The position numbers and the translations under genes were made by a program. The notes under the pieces were generated by a model. It was given only the letters and a program-made list of their open reading frames with translations, searched no databases and had not been told where the DNA came from. Positions 41,560-49,863 of a stretch of DNA of 64,000 nt are shown here, in pieces; positions within the stretch are counted from its first letter, which is position 1; each line of letters begins with the position of its first letter. This stretch comes from Clostridiales bacterium (GTDB lineage: Bacteria; Bacillota; Clostridia; Oscillospirales; Oscillospiraceae): contig SFPN01000002.1 of NCBI GenBank assembly GCA_004551945.1, forward strand, positions 1 to 64,000. Direction: 5' to 3'.

Positions 41560-41846
41560 AAAAAAAGCCGCCCTTGATCTTCCGTCAAGGACGACTGTGT
41601 AAGCCGTGGTACCACCTTGGTTTGCGCGGCCCCTCGCAGGGCCGGCCTTGCCGGGCGCCAGCACGCCCTTTGCGCGATGACGGGCGCACCCGTCGCAGCC
41701 TGACGGGGAAGTCCCCGCTCGGTGCGCGGCTCCGAGACCATCTTCCCCAGGGGTTCCGTATCCCTTTCCACCGACCGGGACTCTCTGCGCCGCGTCGCCC
41801 TGGGTACTCTTCTCTTCCTTGCCTTTCGCAATATACGTATTATTAA
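41560..41846 (-). promoter_or_regulatory. T-box leader specific for tRNA-Met, controlling metNIQ
   Basis: Minus strand. The T-box core AAGGTGGTACCACGG is at 41618-41604. The terminator stem (41595-41567) is followed by T7 (41566-41560). In Stem I the CCCAGGG / CCCTGGG helix is flanked by an internal loop with AGTA on the 5' side and GAAGATGGT on the 3' side. The specifier codon ATG (Met) is at 41741-41739. Uncharged tRNA-Met should bind, stabilise the antiterminator and turn metNIQ on. Confidence 0.9.
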
Positions 41847-41851
41847 CTTTT

Positions 41852-41880
41852 AATTTACGATAAAATAAGAATCTTGTCAA
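41852..41880 (-). promoter_or_regulatory. Promoter of the T-box / metNIQ transcript
   Basis: Minus strand: TTGACA (41880-41875), 17-base spacer, TAAATT (41857-41852). Confidence 0.7.
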
Positions 41881-41958
41881 GAGAATATTTTCAGGGGGAC
41901 CATTCCCTGTGACGGCCGCTCTCCCGCCGGCGGGCGGGCCTTCGTCCGGGCGGTTCCA

Positions 41959-42501
41959 TCAGCAGATCACCCGCAGCTCCCCGGTGTGGGTGTCGATCAC
42001 GTAGCCGCCGATGCGCACGTCTGCCGGGATGAGGGGGTGGTTGCGGATGGTCTCCACCGTGTCCTGCACCGACTGCTCCTCGGTGTCGAACCCCGCCAGC
42101 CACTGTTCAAAGTCAATGCCGCAGTATTTCATCAGGTCGATGGACTCCTGGGTGATGCCCCGCTTTTTCATGTGCCCGATCATCATCTCGCTGTCGATGT
42201 GGCGCACGCCGCAGTCGGTGTGGCCGATGACCATGATCTCCTCCACCCCCAGCTCGATGATGGCCACCAGCAGGGAGCGGATCACGCTGCCGAAGGGGCT
42301 GGTCACCACGCCGCCGGCGTTCTTGATGATCTTCACGTCCCCGTTTTTCAGGCCCAGGGCGGCGGGGAGCAGCTCCACCAGCCGGGTGTCCATGCAGGTG
42401 AGAATGGCGATCTTCTTGTTGGGGTACTTGCTGGTGGCGTACTTCTCGTATTGCTTTTCTTCCACAAACTTCTTGTTGTAGGCTAACATCTCGTCGATCA
42501 T
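41959..42501 (-). CDS. Beta-class carbonic anhydrase
   Basis: 180 residues from the ATG at 42501 (AAGGAGG seven bases upstream). Zinc ligands and dyad: CMDTR (Cys36, Asp38, Arg40) and HTDCG (His and Cys). Reversible hydration of CO2 to bicarbonate; supplies bicarbonate for carboxylases, including those carrying biotin. Length and NAGG(V)V motif fit the small Firmicute group of beta enzymes. Its promoter faces away from that of bioY, with the two about 65 bases apart. Confidence 0.93.
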   Translation of the reverse strand: MIDEMLAYNKKFVEEKQYEKYATSKYPNKKIAILTCMDTRLVELLPAALGLKNGDVKIIKNAGGVVTSPFGSVIRSLLVAIIELGVEEIMVIGHTDCGVRHIDSEMMIGHMKKRGITQESIDLMKYCGIDFEQWLAGFDTEEQSVQDTVETIRNHPLIPADVRIGGYVIDTHTGELRVIC

Positions 42502-42535
42502 GGGATGACCTCCTTGGGTGGGTTTCTTATTTCCT

Positions 42536-42564
42536 ATTATACCGATGGCCTTTCTTCCTGTAAA
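42536..42564 (-). promoter_or_regulatory. Promoter of the carbonic anhydrase gene
   Basis: Minus strand: TTTACA (42564-42559), 17-base spacer, TATAAT (42541-42536). Confidence 0.8.
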
Positions 42565-42580
42565 GAGGGTTTCTCTCCAA

Positions 42581-42634
42581 TTGTGAACCATTTTAAACTT
42601 TCTGGTTGACAAACGAAAAAAGAGGCGGTATGAT
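42581..42634 (+). promoter_or_regulatory. BirA operator and promoter of bioY-bioB
   Basis: TTGTGAACC (42581-42589), 14-base spacer, GGTTGACAA (42604-42612) matches the BirA half-sites TTGTTAACC / GGTTAACAA with one change per arm. The right arm contains the -35 TTGACA (42606-42611); TATGAT (42629-42634) follows after 17 bases. Bound BirA would block the promoter. Confidence 0.9.
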
Positions 42635-42670
42635 GGGGCCTGGAAAAAAACACCCCTGGAGGAACCCGCT

Positions 42671-43225
42671 ATGAAAAAACGCATCTCAACCTATCAGCTC
42701 ACCACCTGCGCCCTGATGGCGGCGCTCATGTGTGTGCTGGGTCCCATGTCCATCCCCATCGGCCCGGTGCCCGTGTCCTTTACCAACCTGGTCATCTACC
42801 TCACCGTCTACCTGCTGGGGATGAAGGGCGCCACCATCAGCTACCTGGTGTATCTCCTTCTGGGCGCGGCGGGGATGCCCGTCTTTTCCGGGTATGAGGG
42901 CGGCCTGTCCAAGCTGGCCGGGCCCACCGGCGGCTACCTGGTGGGGTTCATCCTCATGGCGCTGATCTGCGGCTTTGTCCTGGAGAAGTCCCGCGCCCAC
43001 GCAGGCATCACCATCGTGGGCATGATCGTTGGCACCCTGGTGGCCTACTTCTTCGGCACCGTCTGGTTCGTGCTGGAGATGCAGTGCCAGGTGTGGTACG
43101 CCCTCACCGTCTGCGTGTTCCCCTTCATTCCCTTTGACCTGGTCAAGATCGTCATTGCCACCGTGCTGGGCAAGGCCGTCCGGTCCGCCCTGGCAAAGTC
43201 CAACCTGCTGCCTGCGCAGAGATAA
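42671..43225 (+). CDS. bioY: Biotin ECF transporter S component BioY
   Basis: 184 residues, six membrane helices. The block IPIGPVPVSFTNLVIYLTVYLLG and LLLGAAGMPVFSGYEGGLSKLAGPTGGYLVGF is the BioY signature. It captures biotin and works with an ECF energizing module encoded elsewhere. Under the BirA operator at 42581. It is followed by bioB with a 13-base gap. Confidence 0.96.
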   Translation: MKKRISTYQLTTCALMAALMCVLGPMSIPIGPVPVSFTNLVIYLTVYLLGMKGATISYLVYLLLGAAGMPVFSGYEGGLSKLAGPTGGYLVGFILMALICGFVLEKSRAHAGITIVGMIVGTLVAYFFGTVWFVLEMQCQVWYALTVCVFPFIPFDLVKIVIATVLGKAVRSALAKSNLLPAQR

Positions 43226-43238
43226 GGAGATGGGTTTC

Positions 43239-44225
43239 ATGAATATGCTTACCCTGGCCGATGAGATCATCGCCGGCCGGCGCCTCACCCGGCAGGACGA
43301 TCTGAAGGAATTTCTGACCTGTGATTTGAAAGAGCTTTGCCAAGGGGCCGACCGCATCCGGGCCCACTTGGTGGGGGACAAGGTGGACCTGTGCTCCATC
43401 ATCAACGGCCGCAGCGGCCGCTGTCCCGAGGACTGCAAATACTGCGCCCAGTCCGCCCACCACCACACCGACTGCGAGGTGTACGACTTCCTGCCGGAAG
43501 AGGACATTCTGGCTGCCTGCAAACTAAACGAGCGGGAGGGGGTGGACCGGTTCTCCATCGTAACCGCCGGCCGGGCGCCCACCAAGGGGGACTTCCAGAA
43601 GGCCGTCCACGCCTTCCAGACCATGCGGGACACCTGCAAAATCGACCTGTGCGCCTCCATGGGCTTTCTCACCGCGGAACAGCTCCACCAGCTCCACGAG
43701 GCCGGGGTCACCAGCTACCACCACAACATTGAGACCTCCCGCCGCAACTTCCCCAACATCTGCACCACCCACACCTACGAGCAGAAGATCGAGACCTTAA
43801 AGCTGGTGAAGGCGGAGGGCATGTGCGCCTGCTCCGGCGGGATCATCGGCATGGGGGAGACCTGGGAGGACCGGCTGGACATGGCCGTGAGCCTGGCAGA
43901 GCTGGGCATTGACTCCATCCCCCTCAACGCCCTGATGCCCATTCCCGGCACCCCCCTGGAGCACCTGCCCCAGCTGACGGAGGAAGACATCCTGCGCACC
44001 ATCGCCTTCTTCCGGTACATTAACCCCGAGGCCAACATCCGCCTGGCCGCCGGCCGGGCCCTGCTGACCCGCGACGGCGAGCTGGCCTTCCAGTCCGGGG
44101 CCTCCGCCACCATCACCGGCAACATGCTCACCACCGCCGCCTGCGCCACCATCCGCAGCGACAAGCAGATGCTGGAACGTCTGGGCCGGGATGTGACGCC
44201 GGATTATTTAAAAAACGAAGCTTGA
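43239..44225 (+). CDS. bioB: Biotin synthase
   Basis: 328 residues from the ATG at 43239, with AAGGAG at the bioY stop codon; longer readings enter bioY and are rejected. Radical-SAM motif C-x3-C-x2-C in GRCPEDCKYCAQSAHH; further BioB motifs include SIVTAGRAPT, YHHNIETSRRNFPNICTTHTYEQK and IRLAAGRALL. It inserts sulfur into dethiobiotin. No other biotin genes (bioA, D, F) are in the window, so the precursor may be imported or made elsewhere. Confidence 0.97.
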   Translation: MNMLTLADEIIAGRRLTRQDDLKEFLTCDLKELCQGADRIRAHLVGDKVDLCSIINGRSGRCPEDCKYCAQSAHHHTDCEVYDFLPEEDILAACKLNEREGVDRFSIVTAGRAPTKGDFQKAVHAFQTMRDTCKIDLCASMGFLTAEQLHQLHEAGVTSYHHNIETSRRNFPNICTTHTYEQKIETLKLVKAEGMCACSGGIIGMGETWEDRLDMAVSLAELGIDSIPLNALMPIPGTPLEHLPQLTEEDILRTIAFFRYINPEANIRLAAGRALLTRDGELAFQSGASATITGNMLTTAACATIRSDKQMLERLGRDVTPDYLKNEA

Positions 44226-44486
44226 CCTGCTGCCGCCGGGGGGCGCCTTAAGGCGGGGCCCCATTTCTTTCAAGAAATGGGGGAAAGAAGACCAGGGGGA
44301 GAGAGGTTCTCTCCCCCTGAACCCCTGTTCTCTGGTTTGTGCGGACCGGAGAGGCAGGGGTTTTTTTGCGTTTCGTGGGGCTGCTGCTTATCTCTTGCAG
44401 CGCCGTACTTCAAGCGCGCCCACCGGCTGGGCGCGCCTGCAGTGGGTTGGTACCCTTCGGGTGAACAAGCCCCCTATCCCCGGCTA
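44226..44486 (+). terminator. Intergenic region after bioB with tandem terminator hairpins
   Basis: A 12-bp perfect stem (44293-44304 / 44308-44319) is followed by a stem AACCCCTG (44320-44327) / CAGGGGTT (44355-44362) with T7 (44361-44367), the functional terminator. 44368-44486 contains no recognisable gene or signal. Confidence 0.75.
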
Positions 44487-44533
44487 TTGACAGGAGCGCC
44501 CCCGCATGATACCTTTGTTACATATAGTATCAT
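44487..44533 (+). promoter_or_regulatory. Candidate promoter and operator of the glycyl radical enzyme
   Basis: TTGACA (44487-44492) and, 17 bases on, a poor -10 TACCTT (44510-44515). A perfect inverted repeat ATGATAC (44506-44512) / GTATCAT (44527-44533) overlaps the -10 and start region. The weak -10 plus palindrome suggests activated or repressible expression; no regulator gene is adjacent. Confidence 0.55.
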
Positions 44534-44559
44534 TGAATAAAGAGGAGGTCTGAAGCACG

Positions 44560-46926
44560 ATGACCGACCGCATTGAAAAAATCCGCCAGAACTATGTGAA
44601 CGCCAAGCCGGAAATCTCCTACGAGCGGGCATGGCTCTGGACGGAATCCTATAAAAAGACCGAGGGGCTTCCCGTCTGCATCCGCAGCGCCCGGGCCTTT
44701 TACGACTGCTGCGACCAGCTGGGGGTGCACATCTTTGAGGGCGAGCTGGTGGTGGGCGCCACCGGCGAGTTCCGCAAGTGCGGCATCCTGACCCCGGAGT
44801 TCTCCTGGATGTGGGTGGACCGGGAGATGGACACCTTCGCCCAGCGCCCCCAGGACCCCTATCTCATAACCGACCAGCAGCGGGCCTTTGTCCGGGAGCA
44901 CATCTTCCCCTACTGGAAGGGCAAGTCCCTGGAGGAGGCCTTCCTGGCCCGTCTGCCCGAGGACACCCGCCGCATCGGCGTGGACACCGGCATCATCGAC
45001 AACGACTCCAAGTGGCGGCAGGCCGTGGGTGAGGTCACCCCGGACTATCAGGACGTGCTCTTCCGGAAGGGCTTCGGCGGGATTATCCAAGAGGCCCAGG
45101 AGCATATCGCCAAGCTGGACCTGTGCTCCCCCGAGGACGAGGAGAAGAAGGACTTTTACGAGTCCGTGATCTGGACCTCCAAGGGCATCATCCGCTACGC
45201 CAACCGCTACGGAGACGAGGCCGAGCGTCTGGCCGCCCAGGAGAAGGACCCCCAGCGGGCCAAAGAGCTGCGGGTCATCGCCCAAAACTGCCGCCGGGTG
45301 CCGGAGCATCCCCCGGAGAGCTTTTATGAGGCCATCCAGTTTTTGTGGTTTACCCAGATCGGCGGCATCCTGTCGGAAAATCCCCTGTCCTTGAACCCCG
45401 GCCGGTTCGACCAGTACATGGACCCCTACTACGAAAAGGACCTGGCCGCCGGGGCCATCACCGAGGACGCCGCTCTGGAGCTCATCGAGGCCCTGTGGCT
45501 CAAGTATTCCGAGTGGGTGTGGACCATCTCCGCCAACACCGCCGACTACTTTGCCGGGTACAACCAGTTCCAGAACCTCACCGTGGGCGGCAAAACCCGG
45601 GACGGCCACGACGGGACGAATCCCATCACCTACCTGGCCCTGAAGGCCACCGAAGAGGTGCGCACCCATCAGCCCGGCCTGTCCGTCCGGGTCCAGGCGG
45701 ACTGCCCCAAGGAGTTTCTGGACGCCATCACCCACCTGGTGAGCAAGGGCACGGGCTTTCCCGCCATCCACAGCGACAGCGTGGGCTACCAGATGCTGCT
45801 GAACGCCGGCTATGAGCCGGAGGACGCCCGGGACTGGAACAACTGCGGCTGCGTGGTGCCCCACAACCGGAAAACCGGGGAGTGGACCGCCGCGGTGAAC
45901 ATGAACTTCGGCTCTGCCTTAGAGTACGCCCTGAACCAGGGCAAAAGCCTCATGACCGGCCAGCTGATGGGCCTGGAGGAAAAGCCCGCCGGGGAATTTT
46001 CCTCCTACGAGGAGGTCAAGGCCGCCTTCTTCAAGCAGTTTGACAACCTGTGCCGCCACTCTGTCATCCTGACGGTGGAGGCCCAGCGGCTGCACCGGGA
46101 CATGGTCCCCCGGCCCTTCCTGTCCTCCTGCATCGAGCACTGCATGGCGTGCGGCAAGGATCTCAGCCGGGGCGGGGCCAAGTACAACATCGGCCCGGTC
46201 ATCACCGGCATCGGCCTGGCGGTGACCGCCAACTCCCTGGCCGCCGTGAAGAAGCTGGTCTTTGAGGACCAGGTCTGCGACATGGCTACCCTGGTCAAGG
46301 CCCTCCAGGCCAACTGGGAGGGGTACGAGGACCTGCGCCAGAAGGCCCAGGACTGCCCCAAGTACGGCAACGACGACGACTACGCGGACGACATCGCCAT
46401 CGAGATCGCCAACCACTTCTACGACACCATCCACCCCTACAAGGACATCTTCGGCTCCCACTTCCTCACCGCCTTCATGGGCATCTCCAACTACATCCCC
46501 ATGGGCCGGGTGCTGGGGGCCACCCCCGACGGCCGGAAGAACGGGGAGCCCTCCAGCGAGGGCGTCTCCCCCTATGTGGGCACCGACCACTCCACCCCCC
46601 TGGCCGCCATGCGCTCCACCGCCAAGGTGAACCAGGAGATCCACTCCGGCGGCACCCTGCTGAACCTGCGGCTGGACCACAACCTGGTGGCCACCAAGCG
46701 GGGCCAGGCCAACCTGGGGGCCATGATCCAGACCCTGTTCTCCCTGGGCGGGTTCCACGTGCAGTTTAACTGCATCTCCTCCGAGACCCTCCGGGCGGCC
46801 CAGGCCCACCCGGAGGACTACAAGGACCTGCTGGTCCGGGTGGCGGGGTATTCCACCCAGTTTGTGAACCTCTCCCGCTCCATGCAGGACGCCATCATCG
46901 CACGGACGGAACACAGCGGATTTTAA
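44560..46926 (+). CDS. Glycyl radical enzyme of unknown substrate (active site GCVVP)
   Basis: 788 residues, with the ten-stranded barrel fold of the PFL/choline-lyase family. The glycyl radical site is RVAGYS (Gly763) near the C-terminus. The thiyl Cys is Cys431 in NNCGCVVPH. Dehydratases and lyases such as CutC, glycerol dehydratase, HypD and IslA carry a catalytic Glu two residues after this Cys; here the position is Val433. PFL has Cys-Cys instead. The substrate class therefore cannot be transferred from known members. GAGGAGG ribosome binding site 11 bases before the ATG. It is followed by a terminator and then by its activase. Confidence 0.9.
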   Translation: MTDRIEKIRQNYVNAKPEISYERAWLWTESYKKTEGLPVCIRSARAFYDCCDQLGVHIFEGELVVGATGEFRKCGILTPEFSWMWVDREMDTFAQRPQDPYLITDQQRAFVREHIFPYWKGKSLEEAFLARLPEDTRRIGVDTGIIDNDSKWRQAVGEVTPDYQDVLFRKGFGGIIQEAQEHIAKLDLCSPEDEEKKDFYESVIWTSKGIIRYANRYGDEAERLAAQEKDPQRAKELRVIAQNCRRVPEHPPESFYEAIQFLWFTQIGGILSENPLSLNPGRFDQYMDPYYEKDLAAGAITEDAALELIEALWLKYSEWVWTISANTADYFAGYNQFQNLTVGGKTRDGHDGTNPITYLALKATEEVRTHQPGLSVRVQADCPKEFLDAITHLVSKGTGFPAIHSDSVGYQMLLNAGYEPEDARDWNNCGCVVPHNRKTGEWTAAVNMNFGSALEYALNQGKSLMTGQLMGLEEKPAGEFSSYEEVKAAFFKQFDNLCRHSVILTVEAQRLHRDMVPRPFLSSCIEHCMACGKDLSRGGAKYNIGPVITGIGLAVTANSLAAVKKLVFEDQVCDMATLVKALQANWEGYEDLRQKAQDCPKYGNDDDYADDIAIEIANHFYDTIHPYKDIFGSHFLTAFMGISNYIPMGRVLGATPDGRKNGEPSSEGVSPYVGTDHSTPLAAMRSTAKVNQEIHSGGTLLNLRLDHNLVATKRGQANLGAMIQTLFSLGGFHVQFNCISSETLRAAQAHPEDYKDLLVRVAGYSTQFVNLSRSMQDAIIARTEHSGF

Positions 46927-46932
46927 CCCACG

Positions 46933-46968
46933 AAAACAAGCCCCCCTTTGGCAAGGGAGGCTTGTTTT
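46933..46968 (+). terminator. Terminator between the glycyl radical enzyme and its activase
   Basis: AAAACAAGCC (46933-46942) / GGCTTGTTTT (46959-46968), with inner pairs CCCC/GGG. The T's are part of the stem. Partial termination would yield much more enzyme than activase. Confidence 0.75.
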
Positions 46969-46984
46969 AAGACGGAGGTGCCCC

Positions 46985-47725
46985 ATGGGCGGTTACATCA
47001 TGCAGCTGCAAAACTTCTCAGTAAACGACGGAGAGGGCATCCGCACCACGGTTTTCCTGGCGGGGTGCCCCCTCCGCTGCGCCTGGTGCTCCAACCCGGA
47101 GGGGCAGACCATGCAGAACCCCATGACCCGCTGGGCAGAGACGGAGGAAATTTTGCAGGAAATCCGGCGGCAGGCCATTTTTTACCGCCATTCCGGCGGC
47201 GGCGTCACCTTTTCCGGCGGGGAGGCCACCGCCCAGCCCCAGTTCCTAAAAGAGCTGACGGACGCCCTCTACGACGAGGGCTTCTCCCTGGCCCTGGAGA
47301 CCTGCGGGCAGTTTGACTTCTCCCTGCTGGAGCCTACCTTACGGAAAATGGACCTGATTTTCATGGATCTCAAGCACATCGACCCGGAAAAGCACCGGGA
47401 ATTGACCGGCGCAGACAACCAGCGCATCCTGGAAAACATCGTGAAAACCGCCCGGCTGGGGGTTCCCATGGTGGTGCGGATTCCCGCCATCCTGGGGGTC
47501 AACTGCGACGACGCGGCCATGCTGGGCGCTCTGTCCTTCCTGCGGGACAATCACCTGGACGTGGCCGTTGAGTTTCTGCCCTACCACCGCTACGGGGAGG
47601 CCAAGTACCAGCAATTGGGCAAGAAGCCCCCGGACAGCCGTTTTGAGATCCCCACCCAGGAGCAGCTCCAAGGCTGGGAGCAGCTGGCCGCCCGGATGGG
47701 CCTGCGGGTGGTATCCTACAAGTAA
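46985..47725 (+). CDS. Glycyl-radical enzyme activating enzyme (radical SAM)
   Basis: 246 residues. C-x3-C-x2-C at Cys28, Cys32, Cys35 (AGCPLRCAWC), preceded by NDGEGIRTTVFL, with GGGVTFSGGEAT as the SAM-binding block and DLKHIDPEKH further on. The two-cluster ferredoxin insert that most non-PFL activases carry after the first motif is absent: CSNPEGQ leads within 25 residues to the next helix, as in PFL activase. It should generate the Gly763 radical on the upstream enzyme. GGAGGT ribosome binding site. Its stop abuts that of the convergent acyltransferase gene with no gap. Confidence 0.93.
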   Translation: MGGYIMQLQNFSVNDGEGIRTTVFLAGCPLRCAWCSNPEGQTMQNPMTRWAETEEILQEIRRQAIFYRHSGGGVTFSGGEATAQPQFLKELTDALYDEGFSLALETCGQFDFSLLEPTLRKMDLIFMDLKHIDPEKHRELTGADNQRILENIVKTARLGVPMVVRIPAILGVNCDDAAMLGALSFLRDNHLDVAVEFLPYHRYGEAKYQQLGKKPPDSRFEIPTQEQLQGWEQLAARMGLRVVSYK

Positions 47726-48706
47726 TCACCACAAAAAGACTTTCTTGAAGGCCTTGTCCGCCACAGGGTTGCCCAGAAGCAGCAGGATAGCCAGGGCCAG
47801 CACCGCCGTAAGGACCAGGGTCTCCAGCCCGGCGTACTGAAAGACGGAGAGGGGCCCCAGGTACCGGAACACGATCCCCTTCACCAGGAACCCGTGGAGC
47901 AGGAACACCGGCAGGGTGTTCCGCCCGATCACCGTCAGCCCCGGAATCTTCCGGCCGGGGACCAGGCAGAAGAGCAGGCCAATCCAGCACAGAGCCACGG
48001 CAAACCAGATCACCCGCATCAGGGGGGTAGTGCCGTTGACTTCATAGCCGCAGGTGCCATAGAGGGCGTTGATGGGCACCTGCGCCCACCGGATATACGC
48101 CGCGCCCAGCAGCGCTCCAGCCCCGCACAGGACGGTCCACAGCCGCCGGTGGGACAGGAGCGCTGTTCCCTTTTCCGTGCCCGCCAGCTTGGAGGCGTAC
48201 AGCCCCAGCAAAAAGAAGGGCAGGAACACAAAGAACCGGGACAGGGCCATGAAGTAGCTCACCGAGGAATCAAAGCCCACCAGAACCGCCAGGACGAAAG
48301 CCCCCGCCGCGATAATCCCCATGGTTTTGGGCTTGTCCGTCTCCAGCAGGGGGAGCAGCAGGTAGTAATAGACCAGCAGCACCAGGTACCACAGCACCCA
48401 GTTGGGGGTGGTGTACTGGAGCGCAAGCTCGCTGCCGTCCTCTGCGATGGCGTGCTGGAAAAGCAGATAGAGGGTCTGAAAGACCACATAGAGCACCAGC
48501 ATCTGCCGGATCAACTTCGTCCTGCCCTGCCGGGCGAAATAGCCGCTCACAAACAAAAAGGCTGGCATGTGGAAGGAGTAGATGATCCGGTAAAGGAGCA
48601 TGGCCGGGTTAGAGTCCGGGTACAGCTCCAGCAGATGCCCGAACACCACGCAGAAGATCAGAAGGAATTTGATGTTGTCAATCTTGTCGTTTCGTTTCTT
48701 TTCCAT
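47726..48706 (-). CDS. Acyltransferase-3 family membrane protein
   Basis: 326 residues, about ten membrane helices. DNIKFLLIFCVVFGHLLEL carries the family H near the start; SFHMPAFLFVSGYF is the conserved second motif; NTLPVFLLHGFLV is the C-terminal one. Such proteins O-acetylate cell-surface sugars or exopolysaccharide. Weak ribosome binding site. It follows the GNAT gene by 51 bases on the minus strand and could be the membrane partner of the DHHW lipoprotein at 21664, though far away. Confidence 0.88.
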   Translation of the reverse strand: MEKKRNDKIDNIKFLLIFCVVFGHLLELYPDSNPAMLLYRIIYSFHMPAFLFVSGYFARQGRTKLIRQMLVLYVVFQTLYLLFQHAIAEDGSELALQYTTPNWVLWYLVLLVYYYLLLPLLETDKPKTMGIIAAGAFVLAVLVGFDSSVSYFMALSRFFVFLPFFLLGLYASKLAGTEKGTALLSHRRLWTVLCGAGALLGAAYIRWAQVPINALYGTCGYEVNGTTPLMRVIWFAVALCWIGLLFCLVPGRKIPGLTVIGRNTLPVFLLHGFLVKGIVFRYLGPLSVFQYAGLETLVLTAVLALAILLLLGNPVADKAFKKVFLW

Positions 48707-48757
48707 GGGGTTTCATCCTGTTTGGTGGGTTCTTTCTGAGTAAAGGCGGCAGGCGGG

Positions 48758-49309
48758 TTACGGCCTCAGCTCCAGCCGCATGAGCACCAGCTCCTGCCAC
48801 TGGCCGCCCCGGGTCCGGAAGCCTTTGGGGTTTCGGCCGTACTCTTCAAAGCCCAGGGACCGGTAGAGGGCGACGGCGCCCCCGTTGGCGCTGACCACGT
48901 CCAGCTCCAGCTGGGCATAGCCCGCCTGCCGGGCGCACTGGATGCAGGCTTCCGTCAGGGCCCGGCCGATCCCCCGCCGCCAGTGGGCCTGGTCCACGTT
49001 GATCCCAAACTCGGCGCGGTGCCTCACCTTGTCCTTGTCGCCCACCGGCTCGATCCCGGCGGTTCCCGTCAGGCAGCCGTCCACCCACGCGCAGATCTCC
49101 ACCGCCCGGGGGTTTTCCGCCTTCTCCGCCAGATAGTCCCGCTCCTGGGAAACGGTAAAGCGGTTTTCATCCGGGTAGGACAAGAGATATTCCGTCTGCC
49201 CGTGGGTCAGGTTAAACAGGTCATAGACCGCCTCCCCGTCAGCCCCCGCCGCGCTTTTCAGCAGGCATTTCTGCCCGTCCTTTAACAACACTGTTTTTTC
49301 ATAGTTCAT
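48758..49309 (-). CDS. GNAT-family N-acetyltransferase
   Basis: 183 residues from the ATG at 49309 (AAGGAATG upstream); the longer frame overlaps the preceding gene. Acetyl-CoA motif A is seen as HWRRGIGRALTEACIQ (R-x-x-G-x-G/A), preceded by AEFGINVD and followed by LELDVVSANGGAVALYRSLGFEEYG. Closest in pattern to ribosomal-protein or aminoglycoside-type acetyltransferases; substrate unknown. The small gene upstream ends 4 bases before this start, so the two are translated together. Confidence 0.9.
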   Translation of the reverse strand: MNYEKTVLLKDGQKCLLKSAAGADGEAVYDLFNLTHGQTEYLLSYPDENRFTVSQERDYLAEKAENPRAVEICAWVDGCLTGTAGIEPVGDKDKVRHRAEFGINVDQAHWRRGIGRALTEACIQCARQAGYAQLELDVVSANGGAVALYRSLGFEEYGRNPKGFRTRGGQWQELVLMRLELRP

Positions 49310-49313
49310 GGGT

Positions 49314-49559
49314 TCATTCCTTGGATTTCCCTGTTTCTTCTGAATCTGCAAGACCGGAATACCGAATCCGGTAATAGGTTTCCCCGTCATACCCATAGAC
49401 CTTATGGGCATACCAATGGTTGTTCTGGAAGGCTGCCTTGATGACAGGCTTGAACTGGGCCAGGGCCGATTCCGGGGTGTATTCATCCGCCGGGAATGCA
49501 ATGTCGTCGTACCCTTCGTTGTGGCCAAACTTCTGTGCTCGAACAATATGCAGTTTCAT
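49314..49559 (-). CDS. Small conserved hypothetical protein
   Basis: 81 residues from the ATG at 49559 (GGAGGAG upstream). Contains KFGHNEGYDDIAFPADEYTP and VYGYDGETYYRIRYSG, a mixed alpha/beta protein with many Tyr and no Cys. No known family recognised. Its tight spacing to the GNAT gene suggests a shared task. Codon use is normal for the region. Confidence 0.7.
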   Translation of the reverse strand: MKLHIVRAQKFGHNEGYDDIAFPADEYTPESALAQFKPVIKAAFQNNHWYAHKVYGYDGETYYRIRYSGLADSEETGKSKE

Positions 49560-49863
49560 CCGTTTCTCCTCCAAAGAAAACTGGCTGCGTGAGGAGCTCT
49601 GACAGAGCGGATGCCTGCTTGTGCCGGGATCGGATTCTCCTGTTTCCGCGCCGGCGTCCAGGCTGGCCCCGTTGGCTTTCCCTCACACATAAGGTGTGTC
49701 GTTCCCGCGAGGTTCCATGATTACTCTGCCAATCCGCCCATGAAGCCGAAGCTATGGTCCTTCCCGGCGCTCCGGTTCAGCGGCCGGATCGGCCTTCGTC
49801 CCGCGGTGGGGCTGAAGCGCTCTCAGCGCCGCCGCCGGACGGTGCAGTTCCTGTCCTGCGTTG
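49560..49863. other. Intergenic region without recognised features
   Basis: 304 bases between two minus-strand genes. Only small hairpins are seen (CACACATAAGGTGTG at 49685-49699; GCTCTGACAGAGC near 49601). No promoter or terminator of good quality. It may be relic coding sequence. Confidence 0.4.

Noticed and set aside
48758..49546. 262-codon version of the GNAT gene
   Set aside because: The first 79 codons overlap the small upstream gene, which has its own good ribosome binding site; acetyltransferase homology begins at the ATG at 49309.
49685..49699. Transposon end or small RNA in the 49560-49863 gap
   Set aside because: Only a 5-bp stem hairpin; no repeats, promoter or terminator to support a feature.
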